The notes below the pieces were generated by a model. That model saw only the letters and a list, made by a program, of their open reading frames with translations, was not told the DNA's origin and did no database searches. From assembly GCA_951813015.1 (NCBI GenBank), contig CATOTG010000006.1, forward strand, positions 1,083,501 to 1,147,500: a stretch of 64,000 nt of DNA. The letters are read 5' to 3'. Of this stretch, positions 41,090 through 50,374 are shown in pieces. How positions within the stretch are numbered: the first letter of the stretch is position 1; each line of letters starts with the position of its first letter. Origin of the DNA: an uncultured Thermoanaerobaculia bacterium. GTDB lineage: Bacteria > Acidobacteriota > Thermoanaerobaculia > Multivoradales > Multivoraceae. The translations under genes were made by a program, and so were the position numbers.

Positions 41090-42475
41090 GTGGGCGTCGA
41101 GAGTTTTCGCAACATCTTCGCGATTCCGGATCTCCGGAAGCGCGTGTTGTTCATGTTCGGCCTGCTGGCCGTGTACCGCATCGGCTGCATCATTCCGACG
41201 CCGGGGATCGATCCCCAGGCTCTGCTCGAGTTCATGGAACAGATGCAGGGCACCGTGCTGGGGTTCGTCAACACGTTCACCGGCGGCAGCCTGGGCCGGG
41301 TGGCGATCTTCGCGCTCGGCATCATGCCGTACATCTCGGCGTCCATCATTCTGCAGTTGCTGACCGTGGTCTGGCCGTACCTCGAGAAGCTCTCGAAGGA
41401 AGGCGAGATGGGCCGGCGGAAGATCACCCAGTACACGCGGTACGGCACGGTGGTCATCTCGATCATTCAGGCCACGAGCATCGCCTTCTTCCTGGAGAAC
41501 CTGACCTCGCCGGGAGGCGCGCCCCTGGTCTTCAACCCGGGTCTCGGGTTCAAGTTCATGACCGTGCTCTCGCTGACCACGGGCTGCGCCTTCGTCATGT
41601 GGCTGGGCGAGCAGATCAGCGAGCGGGGTATCGGCAACGGCATCTCCCTGATCATCTTCGCCGGCATCGTGGTGGGCCTGCCGGGCGCCGTCCTGACGCT
41701 CTTCGGCCAGATGCAGAGCGGCGCGATGTCCCTGCTCAAGATCCTCTTCCTGTCGGCCTTCATGCTCGTGGTCGTTGCCTTCATCGTCTACATGGAGCGG
41801 GCGCAGCGGCGTATCCCGGTGCAGTACGCCAAGCGGATCGTCGGCCGGCGCCAGTACGGCGGCCAGAGCACCTACCTGCCCCTGCGGGTGAACACCGGCG
41901 GCGTGATTCCGGTCATCTTCGCGAGTTCCGTGGTCACCGTGCCGGCCACCGTCGCGGGCATGATCCAGTACGAGCCGATCCAGCGGATCGCCACCGCGCT
42001 GCAGTGGGGTCAGCCGATCTACTACCTGTTCTACGTGGCGGCGATCATCTTCTTCTCGTACTTCTACGTCTCGATCATCTTCAATCCGAACGATCTTGCC
42101 GAGAACATGCGCAAGTACGGCGGGTTCATTCCCGGCATCCGCTCCGGCAGGCGCACTTCGGAGTACATCGACAAGGTGCTGACGCGGTTGACCCTGGTCG
42201 GTTCTCTCTACCTGGCGGGCGTTTCGGTGTTGCCGGAGTTCCTGATCGCCGGCTTCAAGGTCGGTGGCCTTCCGTTCGTTGGCGCTACCCTGGACCGGGT
42301 CGCGCCGCTCTGGCTGACCGAGGGCATGGGGATCAACTTCTACTTCGGCGGCACGTCGCTCCTGATCGTCGTCAGCGTGGCGATGGACACCCTGCAACAG
42401 ATCGAGAGCCAGCTCGTGATGCGCAACTACGAGGGCTTCATGAAGCGGGGCCGGATCCGAGGCCGCCGTGGGTGA
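41090..42475 (+). CDS. secY: Preprotein translocase subunit SecY
   Basis: Ten-helix channel of the Sec translocon in the inner membrane. 461 residues; landmark motifs: R-I-G-C-I-I-P-T-P-G-I near residue 25 (TM1), G-I-M-P-Y-I-S-A-S-I-I-L-Q-L (TM2b region), E-R-G-I-G-N-G-I-S-L-I-I and the cytoplasmic loops with R-R-I-P-V-Q-Y-A-K-R. GTG start. Overlaps adk by 8 nt. Partner secE is upstream at 15091; secG is not in the window. Confidence 0.97.
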   Translation: MGVESFRNIFAIPDLRKRVLFMFGLLAVYRIGCIIPTPGIDPQALLEFMEQMQGTVLGFVNTFTGGSLGRVAIFALGIMPYISASIILQLLTVVWPYLEKLSKEGEMGRRKITQYTRYGTVVISIIQATSIAFFLENLTSPGGAPLVFNPGLGFKFMTVLSLTTGCAFVMWLGEQISERGIGNGISLIIFAGIVVGLPGAVLTLFGQMQSGAMSLLKILFLSAFMLVVVAFIVYMERAQRRIPVQYAKRIVGRRQYGGQSTYLPLRVNTGGVIPVIFASSVVTVPATVAGMIQYEPIQRIATALQWGQPIYYLFYVAAIIFFSYFYVSIIFNPNDLAENMRKYGGFIPGIRSGRRTSEYIDKVLTRLTLVGSLYLAGVSVLPEFLIAGFKVGGLPFVGATLDRVAPLWLTEGMGINFYFGGTSLLIVVSVAMDTLQQIESQLVMRNYEGFMKRGRIRGRRG

Positions 42476-43040
42476 TTCTCTGCGCATCGTACTGCTCGGG
42501 GCGCCGGGTTGCGGCAAGGGAACCCAGGCCGCGCGCCTGGAAGTGTCGCTCGGCGTGCCGGCAATCTCGACCGGCGACATGCTGCGGGCCGCGGTGGCGG
42601 CTGGCAGCGAGTTGGGTCAGCGGGTGGAGGGTCTGATGGCGTCCGGCGCCCTGGTCGACGACGGCTTGATGGCCGAGGTGGTCCGCGACCGTCTGGCCCA
42701 GGACGACGCCGCGGACGGGTTTCTGCTCGACGGCTATCCGCGCACCGCGCCGCAGGCCGGGACCCTCGAGGAGATCCTGAACGGTCGCAAGCTCAACCAC
42801 GTGGTGACGATCGATGTTCCCGACGAGGTGCTGGTTCAACGGATTGTCCTGAGGGGCCGCGGCGCGGATGACCGGGAAGAAGTCGTGCGCGAACGGTTGC
42901 AGGTTTACGCCGCGCAGACACAACCCCTGATCGCTCACTACGAGCGCCTTGGCCTGCTGCGTCGGGTCAACGGCAACGTCGGCATCGAACAGGTGACTGC
43001 GGCGATCGAGTCGGCGCTGGCCGAAGGCGGAGCCGCCTGA
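42468..43040 (+). CDS. adk: Adenylate kinase, short form without LID insertion
   Basis: Phosphotransfer enzyme interconverting ATP + AMP and 2 ADP. 190 residues. P-loop G-A-P-G-C-G-K-G-T, AMP-site T-G-D-M-L-R, and F-L-L-D-G-Y-P-R-T conserved. The LID is reduced to a short L-R-G-R-G-A-D-D-R-E loop in place of the roughly 30-residue (often zinc-binding) domain of long forms. GTG start within secY. The last base is shared with the map start (TGATG). Confidence 0.94.
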   Translation: MGDSLRIVLLGAPGCGKGTQAARLEVSLGVPAISTGDMLRAAVAAGSELGQRVEGLMASGALVDDGLMAEVVRDRLAQDDAADGFLLDGYPRTAPQAGTLEEILNGRKLNHVVTIDVPDEVLVQRIVLRGRGADDREEVVRERLQVYAAQTQPLIAHYERLGLLRRVNGNVGIEQVTAAIESALAEGGAA

Positions 43041-43789
43041 TGGCGACTCTCAAGACACAAGAGGAACTTGACCTGATGGAGCGCGCCAACCGCATCGTTC
43101 TGGAGGTGCTGGCCTCCCTGGAACGGCGGCTGCATGCCGGAGTCACCACGCGCGAACTCGATGCTCATGCGGAGGCCTCGATTCGCGAGCGTGGCGGCCG
43201 ACCGGCCTTTCTCGGTTACCGGGGGTTTCCGGCCACCCTGTGCACCTCGGTGAACGACGTGATCGTCCACGGCATCCCGAATGATGTGCCTCTTGAGGAT
43301 GGAGACATCGTCAGCATCGACTGCGGGGTGGAGTTTTCGGGTTACTATGGCGATGCTGCGCGCACGTACCGTGTAGGTGCGGTCTCGGAGCAGGCCGCAC
43401 GCTTGCTGGAAGTCACTCGCCGGGCCCTGGATGTGGCCTTGGACTGCGTGGCGCCCGGCAGGTGGCTGCACGACATCGGTCGAGCGGTTGAGCGGTACGT
43501 CAAGGATCGCGGGTACTCCGTGGTCCGTGATTTCGTCGGTCACGGCATCGGTTCAGCACTTCACGAGGAACCGGAAGTGCCGAACTACCGCCGGCGGGGT
43601 CGTGGCATCGAGTTGCGGTCAGGCATGGTCTTGGCGATTGAGCCGATGGTCAACGCCGGAAGCCGGGCGGTGAAGATGGATGGGGACGGTTGGACGGCGA
43701 GAACGAAGGATGGATCGTTGTCGGCTCACTTCGAGCACTCGGTCGCGGTGACGGAGGCCGGAGCGCGCGTACTGGGCCTGGCGGCTTGA
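43040..43789 (+). CDS. map: Methionine aminopeptidase type I
   Basis: Removes N-terminal Met from nascent proteins. 249 residues with the five metal ligands in place: Asp94, Asp105, His168 (G-H-G-I-G), Glu201 (I-E-P-M) and Glu232 (F-E-H-S-V). Spacing equals E. coli MAP. No N-terminal SH3 or zinc-finger extension. The secY-adk-map-infA order is the usual spc end. 37 nt before infA. Confidence 0.96.
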   Translation: MATLKTQEELDLMERANRIVLEVLASLERRLHAGVTTRELDAHAEASIRERGGRPAFLGYRGFPATLCTSVNDVIVHGIPNDVPLEDGDIVSIDCGVEFSGYYGDAARTYRVGAVSEQAARLLEVTRRALDVALDCVAPGRWLHDIGRAVERYVKDRGYSVVRDFVGHGIGSALHEEPEVPNYRRRGRGIELRSGMVLAIEPMVNAGSRAVKMDGDGWTARTKDGSLSAHFEHSVAVTEAGARVLGLAA

Positions 43790-43826
43790 ACCAAAGAGGA
43801 AGCAAGAGGGCGAAGGGATACTGGGT

Positions 43827-44048
43827 TTGAAGAAAGAAGAGGCGATCGAAGTCGAGGCAATGGTGGTGGAGACACTGCCGAACGCAGTCTTCAAGGTCCA
43901 GCTTGACAACAAGCACCAGGCCTTGGCCCACATTTCGGGCAAGATGCGCAAGCACTTCATCCGGATCCTCCCGGGCGATCGCGTCCTGGTCGAACTTTCG
44001 CCCTACGACCCCGGCCGTGGCCGGATCGTGTACAGGTTGCGGACCTGA
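43827..44048 (+). CDS. infA: Translation initiation factor IF-1
   Basis: OB-fold factor blocking the A site during initiation. 73 residues: [40 protein letters not shown] and [13 protein letters not shown] conserved. Start is TTG with AGGGA 8 nt upstream. Confidence 0.96.
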   Translation: MKKEEAIEVEAMVVETLPNAVFKVQLDNKHQALAHISGKMRKHFIRILPGDRVLVELSPYDPGRGRIVYRLRT

Positions 44049-44078
44049 CGGCCGGTTTCGAATCGAAGGAGATCCATC

Positions 44079-44192
44079 ATGAAGGTGCGAGCGTCAGTAA
44101 AGAGGATGTGCGTGAAGTGCAAGGTGGTCCGGCGTCGCGGCGTGATCCGCGTCATCTGTGAGAACCCCAAGCACAAGCAACGGCAAGGCTGA
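44079..44192 (+). CDS. rpmJ: 50S ribosomal protein L36 (zinc-binding form)
   Basis: 37-residue protein starting [11 protein letters not shown]. It keeps the full zinc set Cys11, Cys14, Cys27 and His32 (C-V-K-C ... C-E-N-P-K-H), so it is the C+ form. A good GAAGGAG precedes the ATG. Located between infA and rpsM as in most bacteria. Confidence 0.95.
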   Translation: MKVRASVKRMCVKCKVVRRRGVIRVICENPKHKQRQG

Positions 44193-44213
44193 GCAGGACG
44201 GGAGAGAGTTGGA

Positions 44214-44594
44214 ATGGCGAGAATCGCAGGGATCGATCTACCGCAGAACAAACAGGTCGGCATCGGCCTCACCTACATCTACGGCATCGGCCGCTCTCGG
44301 GCGCTGGTGCTGCTGGATCAGGCGGGTGTCGCCGCCGAGGTCAAGGTCCGGGACCTGACCGAGGACGAGACCGGGCGTATTCGCCGGGTCGTTCAGGAGG
44401 CGGGGTCGGTCGAGGGAGACCTGCGCAAGGAAGTGACCCAGAGCATCAAGCGCCTGATGGAGATCGGCAGCTACCGCGGTGTCAGACACCGCAAGGGTCT
44501 GCCGGTTCGTGGCCAGCGTACGCACACTAACGCGCGCACCCGCAAGGGACCGCGGCGGGCTACCGTGGCCGGCAGGAAGAAGGTCGGGAAGTAG
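44214..44594 (+). CDS. rpsM: 30S ribosomal protein S13
   Basis: 30S head protein contacting P-site tRNA. 126 residues: [17 protein letters not shown], and the tail [16 protein letters not shown] conserved. First gene of the alpha cluster. A 118-nt structured gap follows before rpsK. Confidence 0.96.
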   Translation: MARIAGIDLPQNKQVGIGLTYIYGIGRSRALVLLDQAGVAAEVKVRDLTEDETGRIRRVVQEAGSVEGDLRKEVTQSIKRLMEIGSYRGVRHRKGLPVRGQRTHTNARTRKGPRRATVAGRKKVGK

Positions 44595-44712
44595 GCGAGA
44601 GAGGGGTACCTATGTGTTGTGTCGCCGACAGCGGCTCACAGGCGGCCGACATGATAGTACCCACGCCATAGCTGGCTTCATCTGGCAAACCAAAGCGGAG
44701 ACACAACACTAG
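44595..44712 (+). promoter_or_regulatory. Structured leader between rpsM and rpsK, possible pseudoknot
   Basis: No gene fits. Two pairs of complementary segments interleave: GGGTAC (44604-44609) with GTACCC (44657-44662), and GTGTTGTGTC (44614-44623) with GACACAACAC (44700-44709). Their order a-b-a'-b' is that of a pseudoknot. The last segment lies just before the rpsK ATG and next to its ribosome binding site GGAG. In E. coli the alpha operon is controlled by S4 through a pseudoknot, but that one precedes rpsM. Function here is inference. Confidence 0.4.
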
Positions 44713-45090
44713 ATGGCAAAAGCGAGGAAGAAGGAAAAGCGCGTCGTGCCCCACGCCGTGGCGCACGTCAATGCGACCTTCAACAACACACTGGTCTGCA
44801 TCAGCGATCCGGACGGCAATGTCCTGACCTGGTCGTCGTCGGGCCGAAACGGTTTCAAGGGGTCCCGCAAGGGAACGCCCTTCGCGGCTCAGGTGGCCGC
44901 GCAGGCGGTGGGCTATCAGGCCAAGGACCTTGGCGTGCGGTCGGTCGACGTGTTGGTCAAGGGGCCGGGCGGCGGTCGCGAATCGGCAGTCAGGGCCCTG
45001 CAGGCCACCGGCATCAGCATCCGATCGATCCGTGACGTGACCCCAATACCACACAACGGCTGCCGTCCTCGCAAGCGGCGTCGGGTCTGA
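44713..45090 (+). CDS. rpsK: 30S ribosomal protein S11
   Basis: Platform protein near the E site. 125 residues: [28 protein letters not shown] and the end [15 protein letters not shown], the usual signature. Next gene is rpoA after 79 nt; rpsD (S4), normally between them, is missing. Confidence 0.96.
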   Translation: MAKARKKEKRVVPHAVAHVNATFNNTLVCISDPDGNVLTWSSSGRNGFKGSRKGTPFAAQVAAQAVGYQAKDLGVRSVDVLVKGPGGGRESAVRALQATGISIRSIRDVTPIPHNGCRPRKRRRV

Positions 45091-45169
45091 GCCCGGCGTT
45101 TCGCGGCTGGACCGCACCGAGACATCACACGTTTCCACCTGGAACGCAATCGAGATAGTAGGAGTCAAC

Positions 45170-46156
45170 ATGCTCTGGAAGGGATTTCAACGCCCGAAGC
45201 GGATCGAGATCGATACCGAGACTCTGACCGACACGTACGGCAGATTCACGGCCCAGCCGTTTGAACGCGGCTTCGGCGCCACCGTGGGCAACGCATTGCG
45301 GCGTAGCCTCCTGTCGGCAATCGAGGGCGCCGCGATTACCGCTGTGCGGATCGAGGGCGCACTGCACGAGTTCTCTTCACTCGAAGGGGTGGTCGAGGAC
45401 ACGACGGACATCATTCTGAACCTGAAACAGGTGCCTCTGCGGTCCTTCGACCAGACGACACGCGTGATCACGCTGGACGTGTCAGGGCCGCGCGAGGTGA
45501 CGGCCGCGGACTTCAACGGCGACCCGAGCGTCGAGATCCGCGACCCGAAGAGCAAGGTGGCGACTCTGAACGAACGGGGTCGGCTCCGCCTCGAGGCGCA
45601 GGTCAAGAACGGACGCGGCTACGTCGGCGCCGACCAAAATCTCGACGAGTCGATGGGAATCGGCTGGATTCCGCTCGACTCGGTCCATAGCCCGGTAAAA
45701 CGCGTGAACTATCGCGTCGAGTCGGCGCGCCTTGGCCGGACCACCGACTACGAGCGACTGATCGTCGAGGTCTGGACGGACGGAACGGTGACACCGGAAG
45801 AGGGAATCTCCCGGGCCGGCGCCCTGCTGCGCGATCATCTGGCCATCTTCATTGACGCCGAGGAGAGCCTGGTCGTCGAAGCAGCGGCCGAGGAGGAAAT
45901 CGACGGGAGCGATCTCAGCGCCATGCTCCGGAAGGAGATCGACGATCTGGATCTGAGCGTTCGTTCGGCGAACTGCCTGAGGAACGCGAACATCAATACG
46001 GTGGCCGACCTTGTCGCGCGGAGCGAGAAGGAGATGCTGGAGACGAAGAACTTCGGCCGCAAGTCGCTCGAGGAGATCCAGGAAGTGCTCGACCGGATGG
46101 GACTGTCCTTCGGCATGGAAGTTTCTGAGAACGCGGAGACCAGCGTCCAGGCCTGA
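45170..46156 (+). CDS. rpoA: RNA polymerase alpha subunit
   Basis: 328 residues. N-terminal dimerisation domain with F-E-R-G-F-G-A-T-V-G-N-A-L-R-R-S-L-L-S and E-D-T-T-D-I-I-L-N; C-terminal domain (about 245-315) with L-D-L-S-V-R-S-A-N-C-L-R, N-F-G-R-K-S-L-E-E-I, the part that binds UP elements and activators. An acidic tail follows. Preceded by rpsK and followed by rplQ, as in the alpha operon. Confidence 0.97.
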   Translation: MLWKGFQRPKRIEIDTETLTDTYGRFTAQPFERGFGATVGNALRRSLLSAIEGAAITAVRIEGALHEFSSLEGVVEDTTDIILNLKQVPLRSFDQTTRVITLDVSGPREVTAADFNGDPSVEIRDPKSKVATLNERGRLRLEAQVKNGRGYVGADQNLDESMGIGWIPLDSVHSPVKRVNYRVESARLGRTTDYERLIVEVWTDGTVTPEEGISRAGALLRDHLAIFIDAEESLVVEAAAEEEIDGSDLSAMLRKEIDDLDLSVRSANCLRNANINTVADLVARSEKEMLETKNFGRKSLEEIQEVLDRMGLSFGMEVSENAETSVQA

Positions 46157-46198
46157 GGGCCGCGGACCGCTTTCGAGCTTCCCCGGGAAGGAGCGATC

Positions 46199-46561
46199 AT
46201 GCGTCACGGAGTTGGCTACAAGAAACTGGGTCGGACCACGGCCCACCGACGGGCAATGTTCCGCAACATGCTCGCCTCGCTGGTCGATCACGGCCGGATC
46301 CAGACGACCCTCGCCAAGGCCAAGGCCCTGCGTCCGGTCGCCGAGAAGCTCATCACCCGCAGCCGCGAGGACTCCGTCCACGCCCGGCGCCTGGTCCGCC
46401 GGTGGCTTCCCAACCGCGACCACGTCAAGAAACTCTTCGACGAAATCGCCCCCCGCTACGCCGACCGCCCCGGCGGCTACCTCCGCATCACGAAGCTCGG
46501 CCCCCGCCGCGGCGACGCCGCCGAACGCGCCGTGATCGAGTTCGTCGACGCCGACGAGTAG
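46199..46561 (+). CDS. rplQ: 50S ribosomal protein L17
   Basis: Tunnel-exit rim protein, 120 residues. M-R-H-G-V-G-Y-K-K-L-G-R-T-T-A-H-R, M-F-R-N-M and G-G-Y-L-R-I-T-K-L-G-P-R-R-G-D-A-A conserved. Last gene of the plus-strand ribosomal run; a hairpin follows. Confidence 0.96.
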   Translation: MRHGVGYKKLGRTTAHRRAMFRNMLASLVDHGRIQTTLAKAKALRPVAEKLITRSREDSVHARRLVRRWLPNRDHVKKLFDEIAPRYADRPGGYLRITKLGPRRGDAAERAVIEFVDADE

Positions 46562-46576
46562 GGAGACACCGGGTGC

Positions 46577-46594
46577 GCCGGCCCTCTGGCCGGC
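46577..46594 (+). terminator. Hairpin between convergent rplQ and the EF-G paralog
   Basis: Perfect 7-bp stem GCCGGCC / GGCCGGC with a CTCT loop, 15 nt after the rplQ stop in a 172-nt convergent gap. No T-run on either side. Position fits a transcription end; the mechanism is unclear. Confidence 0.4.
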
Positions 46595-46733
46595 ATCCGC
46601 GCCGTCGCGAAGCGAGCGGCCCCTGGGACATCTCCCCGGACCGCAGCAGGCGGGTGCGTCCGACACGGTCTCTGGCGCGCGCCAGCGGCGCGCACAGCGC
46701 GGCACGGCCGCGTCTCCGAATCCGGCCGGCGAG

Positions 46734-48830
46734 CTAGCTCTCTTCGTCCGCCCGCTTCGCTTCGGCGATGATCTTCTCCTGGATCTGGCGGGGGACTTCT
46801 TCGTAGTGGGAGAAGGTCATCGTGAAGCTGGAGCGGCCCTGGGTCATTGAGCGCAGGGCGGGGGCGTAGGTCAGCATCTCCGCCATGGGGACGGTGGCCT
46901 TGACGATCTGGGCGTTGCCCTTGGCTTCCATGCCCTGGGGGCGGCCTCGGCGGGAGGAGAGGTCGCTCATGATGTCGCCCATGAAGTCCTCGGTCGTGCT
47001 GATGTCGACCTGCATCACGGGTTCGAGCAGGGTGGGGGCGGCCTTCGCCATCGCGTCCTTGAAGGCGAGGGAGCCGGCGACCTTGAAGGCCATTTCGGAT
47101 GAGTCGACGTCGTGGTACTTGCCGTCCTGGAGGCGGACCCGGAAGTTGCCGACCGGGTAGCCGGCCAGGTAGCCTCGTGCGGCTGCCTCGAGCAGGCCCT
47201 TCTCGACGGCCGGGCGGTAGTTCTGGGGGATCGAGCCACCGAAGATCTCGTCGACGAACTCGTAGTCCTCGGGCGTGGCGACCGGTTCCATCGTGATCGT
47301 GCAGTCGGCGAACTGGCCGCGGCCGCCGCTCTGCTTCTTGTGCCGGCCGTGGCCGACCGCGGGCCTTCTGATCGCTTCGCGGTAGGGCACCTTGGGTGGG
47401 TGCAGGATGACCTCGACCTTGGAGCGGGCCTTCAATTTCGAGACGGCGATCTCGACGTGGAGCTGGCCGGCGCCCGAGAGGAGGAACTCACCCGTCTGCG
47501 GGTCGCGGCCGGCGCGCAGGCTCGGATCCTCCTCGACCAGCCGGAGCACCGCCTCGCCGATCTTCTCTTCGTCGCCCTTCGTCTTCGGCTCGATCGCGAA
47601 CGAGATCGCGGCGACCGGAGGGTCGGGGAAGCCGAGGTGCAGGGGCCGTTCGCGGCTCGTGATCGAGTCGCCGGTCACGCTGCTCTTGAGCTTCGCCACG
47701 CCGCCAATGTCGCCCTCGACGAGTTGAGGCACGTCCTGGCCGGTCTTGCCCTGCATGTGCATCAGGTGGCCGACGCGCTCGGCCCCTTCACGCCGGGCGT
47801 TCCAGTAGCTCGTGTCGGAGGTCATGCGGCCCGCGGCCACGCGGAGCAGGGAGATGCGCCCGGTGAAGGGATCGTTCAGCGTCTTGAAGACGATCGCGCT
47901 GACCGGCGCGCCGTCGCCGCGCTCGATCTCCACGGGCTCTCCGCCGATGTCGGTGGCCGGCATCGGCCGAGAGCCTGCGGGCGACGGCAGCAGCTTGACC
48001 ACCGCATCGAGCAGGGCCGAGTTGCCGATGCCGTGACCGGCGGAGGACATCGTGACCGGGAACAGCGCCCGGTTCCTGATCGCATTCTTGAGCCCCTCGA
48101 CCAACTGGTCCTGATCGAGGTCGCCCTGATCGAAGTAGGCCTCCATCAGGTCGTCGTCGCTCTCGGCGACCGCTTCCGTGAGCTTGCCTCGCCACTCGTC
48201 GATCTGTCCTTCGAGTTCGGCCGGCGGCGCCGAAACCTTGCTGCGGCCGGCGCCGTCCCGGTCGTAGACATACGCCTTGCGGCTGACCAGGTCGACCACG
48301 CCGATGAAGTCCTTGCCGTCGCCGATCGGGATCTGCACGGGTAACGCCATGCGGTCGAAGTTCTGCTGCAGTTCGGCGATACAACCCTCGAAGTCGATGT
48401 TCTCGCGGTCCATCTTGGTCAGGTGCAGCATGACCGGCTGGTCGATTCCCGCCGCGATCTCCCAGGCCTTCTCCGCCATGACTTGCGTCGGCGAGGCGGC
48501 GTTCAGGCACAGCAGGGCGGCATCGGCCGCCCGCATCCCCGAGCTGGTCTCGTGGACGAAGATTCCGGAGCCCGGACAGTCGATCAGGTTGAGCTTGTGT
48601 TCGTCCGAGCCGTCCGACCAGGGCGTGTAGCAGACGGCGAGGCCGATCGAGATGCCGCGACGAATCTCTTCGTCGTCGAAGTCCGTGACCGTGTTGCCGT
48701 CCTCGACCCGGTTCTGCCGGTTGAAGACGCCGCCGGTGTAGAGGAGGCCGGCGAGCAGCGTCGTCTTGCCGGTGTCGTTGTGTCCGACGACGGCGAGGTT
48801 GCGTATCTGGTCCGAACTTTCGAGTTGCAT
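46734..48830 (-). CDS. EF-G-like paralog (EF-G2 type)
   Basis: Translational-GTPase homologue of 698 residues, clearly diverged from the fusA product. G1 reads G-H-N-D-T-G-K-T-T (not A-H-I-D-A-G-K-T-T), G2 R-R-G-I-S-I, G3 D-C-P-G, G4 T-K-M-D. Domain IV/V segments are EF-G-like (K-Q-S-G-G-R-G-Q-F-A-D, D-I-M-S-D-L-S-S-R-R-G, F-S-H-Y-E-E-V-P). ATG with GGGAG 5 nt upstream chosen; a GTG 15 nt earlier is possible. Members of this EF-G2 group have a poorly known role, possibly in stress or recycling. Downstream of the M16 peptidase genes on the same strand (158-nt gap). Confidence 0.85.
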   Translation of the reverse strand: MQLESSDQIRNLAVVGHNDTGKTTLLAGLLYTGGVFNRQNRVEDGNTVTDFDDEEIRRGISIGLAVCYTPWSDGSDEHKLNLIDCPGSGIFVHETSSGMRAADAALLCLNAASPTQVMAEKAWEIAAGIDQPVMLHLTKMDRENIDFEGCIAELQQNFDRMALPVQIPIGDGKDFIGVVDLVSRKAYVYDRDGAGRSKVSAPPAELEGQIDEWRGKLTEAVAESDDDLMEAYFDQGDLDQDQLVEGLKNAIRNRALFPVTMSSAGHGIGNSALLDAVVKLLPSPAGSRPMPATDIGGEPVEIERGDGAPVSAIVFKTLNDPFTGRISLLRVAAGRMTSDTSYWNARREGAERVGHLMHMQGKTGQDVPQLVEGDIGGVAKLKSSVTGDSITSRERPLHLGFPDPPVAAISFAIEPKTKGDEEKIGEAVLRLVEEDPSLRAGRDPQTGEFLLSGAGQLHVEIAVSKLKARSKVEVILHPPKVPYREAIRRPAVGHGRHKKQSGGRGQFADCTITMEPVATPEDYEFVDEIFGGSIPQNYRPAVEKGLLEAAARGYLAGYPVGNFRVRLQDGKYHDVDSSEMAFKVAGSLAFKDAMAKAAPTLLEPVMQVDISTTEDFMGDIMSDLSSRRGRPQGMEAKGNAQIVKATVPMAEMLTYAPALRSMTQGRSSFTMTFSHYEEVPRQIQEKIIAEAKRADEES

Positions 48831-48988
48831 CGACGCTCCCGTCACTGGCGTACGCGGGCCTTGTGTGGGAGCCCGCTCGGGTCGCGGTTGGTCGGGATCC
48901 GGCCACCCTGCGGGACGCGGATCTCAGGCTTGGAACAGCCGCAGAAGATACCACGCAACCGAGCCGGCGAGCGCCGCCGCGCCGGCCG

Positions 48989-50374
48989 TCACCCGGCCGG
49001 CTGAACCTCGACCGTTCCCAGGTCCTCAAGTTGCGGTGCGAGTTCGGAGGCCGGACCAACCGCGGTCACGATCAGCCGGTCCGGGAAGAGATGGCGCCGG
49101 CAGACTTCCTGGACGTCTTCCCGGGTCGTGGCGCGGATCCGGTCGGGCCAGAGTTCGTACTCGTCATGGTCCAGGTCGAAGGTAGCGAGCGCCTGCAGCC
49201 GGGAGGCGAGATTCTGGATCGTCTGCAGGGTGTAGGGGAACACGCCGACCAGGTAGTTGCGGGCGTCGTCGAGTTCCGCCTGGCTCGGTGGTTCACCGCG
49301 TAGACGCTCGAGTTCGCCGACGATCTCCCGACAGGCTGCGCCGGTTACCTCGTTCGCCACCGCCGTCCCGACGACGAACGGTCCCGGGCCCCGGCGGGAA
49401 CTGAAACTGCTGGAGACGCCGTAGGTGTAGCCGTGTCGCTCTCTCAGGCTGAGATTCAGACGGCTGATGAACTTGCCGCCGAGGATGGAGTTGGCAACCT
49501 GGATCGGGATGCGGTCGGGATGGCGGCGCGGTATCCCGACATGGCCGACGCGCAACTGCGTCTGCGCGGCGTCGGGGCGGTCCACGATCACGACCCGCCG
49601 GCCCTCTGTCGTCGGGCTGGGCGGTGCGAGACCGGCCGGCTCGTCGTCGAAGCGCTTGCCGTGGGATCGAAGCTGGCGTTCGATCTTCTCTTCGATCGCT
49701 TCGCGTACCCGCCCCGACCCCAGGTCGCCGACCGCGATCAGGTGGCAGGATCGCGCGGCGACTGCCCCCTCATGGAACGCCACGATTTCGCTTCGGGTGA
49801 TGGCCCGGGTCGTTTCGTGATCGCCGATCGCCGCCTTGCCGTAGGGCGTCGGGTCGTAGACGGCGTGCGCGAAGGCTGCCCGGGCCAGACTGCCGGGGTC
49901 GCTGCGGCGCCGGTCGAGTTCGGCGAGCCGGCGTCGGCGGGCGCGTTCGATCTCCTCCGCGTTGAAGGTCGGTTGCAGGGCGGCCTCGGCGACCAGCTCC
50001 AGACCGCTGGCTACATCCTCCGAGCGGATCGTCGTGCCGATTCCCGCCATCTCCCACGAGCAGGAAGACGAGACGCCGGTCCCCAGGTCCTCGGCCGCGG
50101 CAGCGAACTCGAGCGCCGAGCGCCGGCTCGTGCCCTTGCTGCGAAGTCCTGCCGTGAACGAGGCGAGCCCTGCCAGGTGGGGAGGATCGAGTTCGCTGCC
50201 GCCGGGCAGGAGCAGCGTGGCGGTGACGAGATTGCGTCCGGGGACGTCGATCGTCCATAGCCGGACGCCGGACCCGAGCCGCTCCTGTTCGAACGGGGGG
50301 AAGGCGCAGGGCCGGCTGCGTGCCGGGGCGGGAGGCCGGCTGCGGTCGAGCGTCGCTGAGGTCGCGGTACTCAC
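48989..50374 (-). CDS. M16 family peptidase-like subunit without catalytic motif
   Basis: 461-residue M16 (insulinase/pitrilysin) fold: N-terminal repeat with G-S-G-V-R-L-W-T-I and L-A-S-F-T-A-G-L-R, and the C-terminal half with L-N-L-S-L-R-E-R-H-G-Y-T-Y-G-V-S-S-S-F, the R/Y substrate-binding signature. The HxxEH zinc motif is replaced (about H-L-A-G-L-A-S), so it should be the non-catalytic partner of the adjacent M16 protein. GTG start overlapping the upstream gene by 4 nt (GTGA), typical of paired M16 subunits. Likely a periplasmic or cytoplasmic heterodimer; no signal peptide seen. Confidence 0.85.
   Translation of the reverse strand: MSTATSATLDRSRPPAPARSRPCAFPPFEQERLGSGVRLWTIDVPGRNLVTATLLLPGGSELDPPHLAGLASFTAGLRSKGTSRRSALEFAAAAEDLGTGVSSSCSWEMAGIGTTIRSEDVASGLELVAEAALQPTFNAEEIERARRRRLAELDRRRSDPGSLARAAFAHAVYDPTPYGKAAIGDHETTRAITRSEIVAFHEGAVAARSCHLIAVGDLGSGRVREAIEEKIERQLRSHGKRFDDEPAGLAPPSPTTEGRRVVIVDRPDAAQTQLRVGHVGIPRRHPDRIPIQVANSILGGKFISRLNLSLRERHGYTYGVSSSFSSRRGPGPFVVGTAVANEVTGAACREIVGELERLRGEPPSQAELDDARNYLVGVFPYTLQTIQNLASRLQALATFDLDHDEYELWPDRIRATTREDVQEVCRRHLFPDRLIVTAVGPASELAPQLEDLGTVEVQPAG

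Noticed and set aside
44479-44712. Possible small gene across the rpsM end and rpsM-rpsK gap
   Set aside because: Half of it lies in rpsM in another frame; composition is not protein-like. The gap is better explained as a structured leader.
45374-45380. TCTTCAC inside rpoA as a Pho box
   Set aside because: Single heptamer in coding sequence with no second copy at 11 bp.
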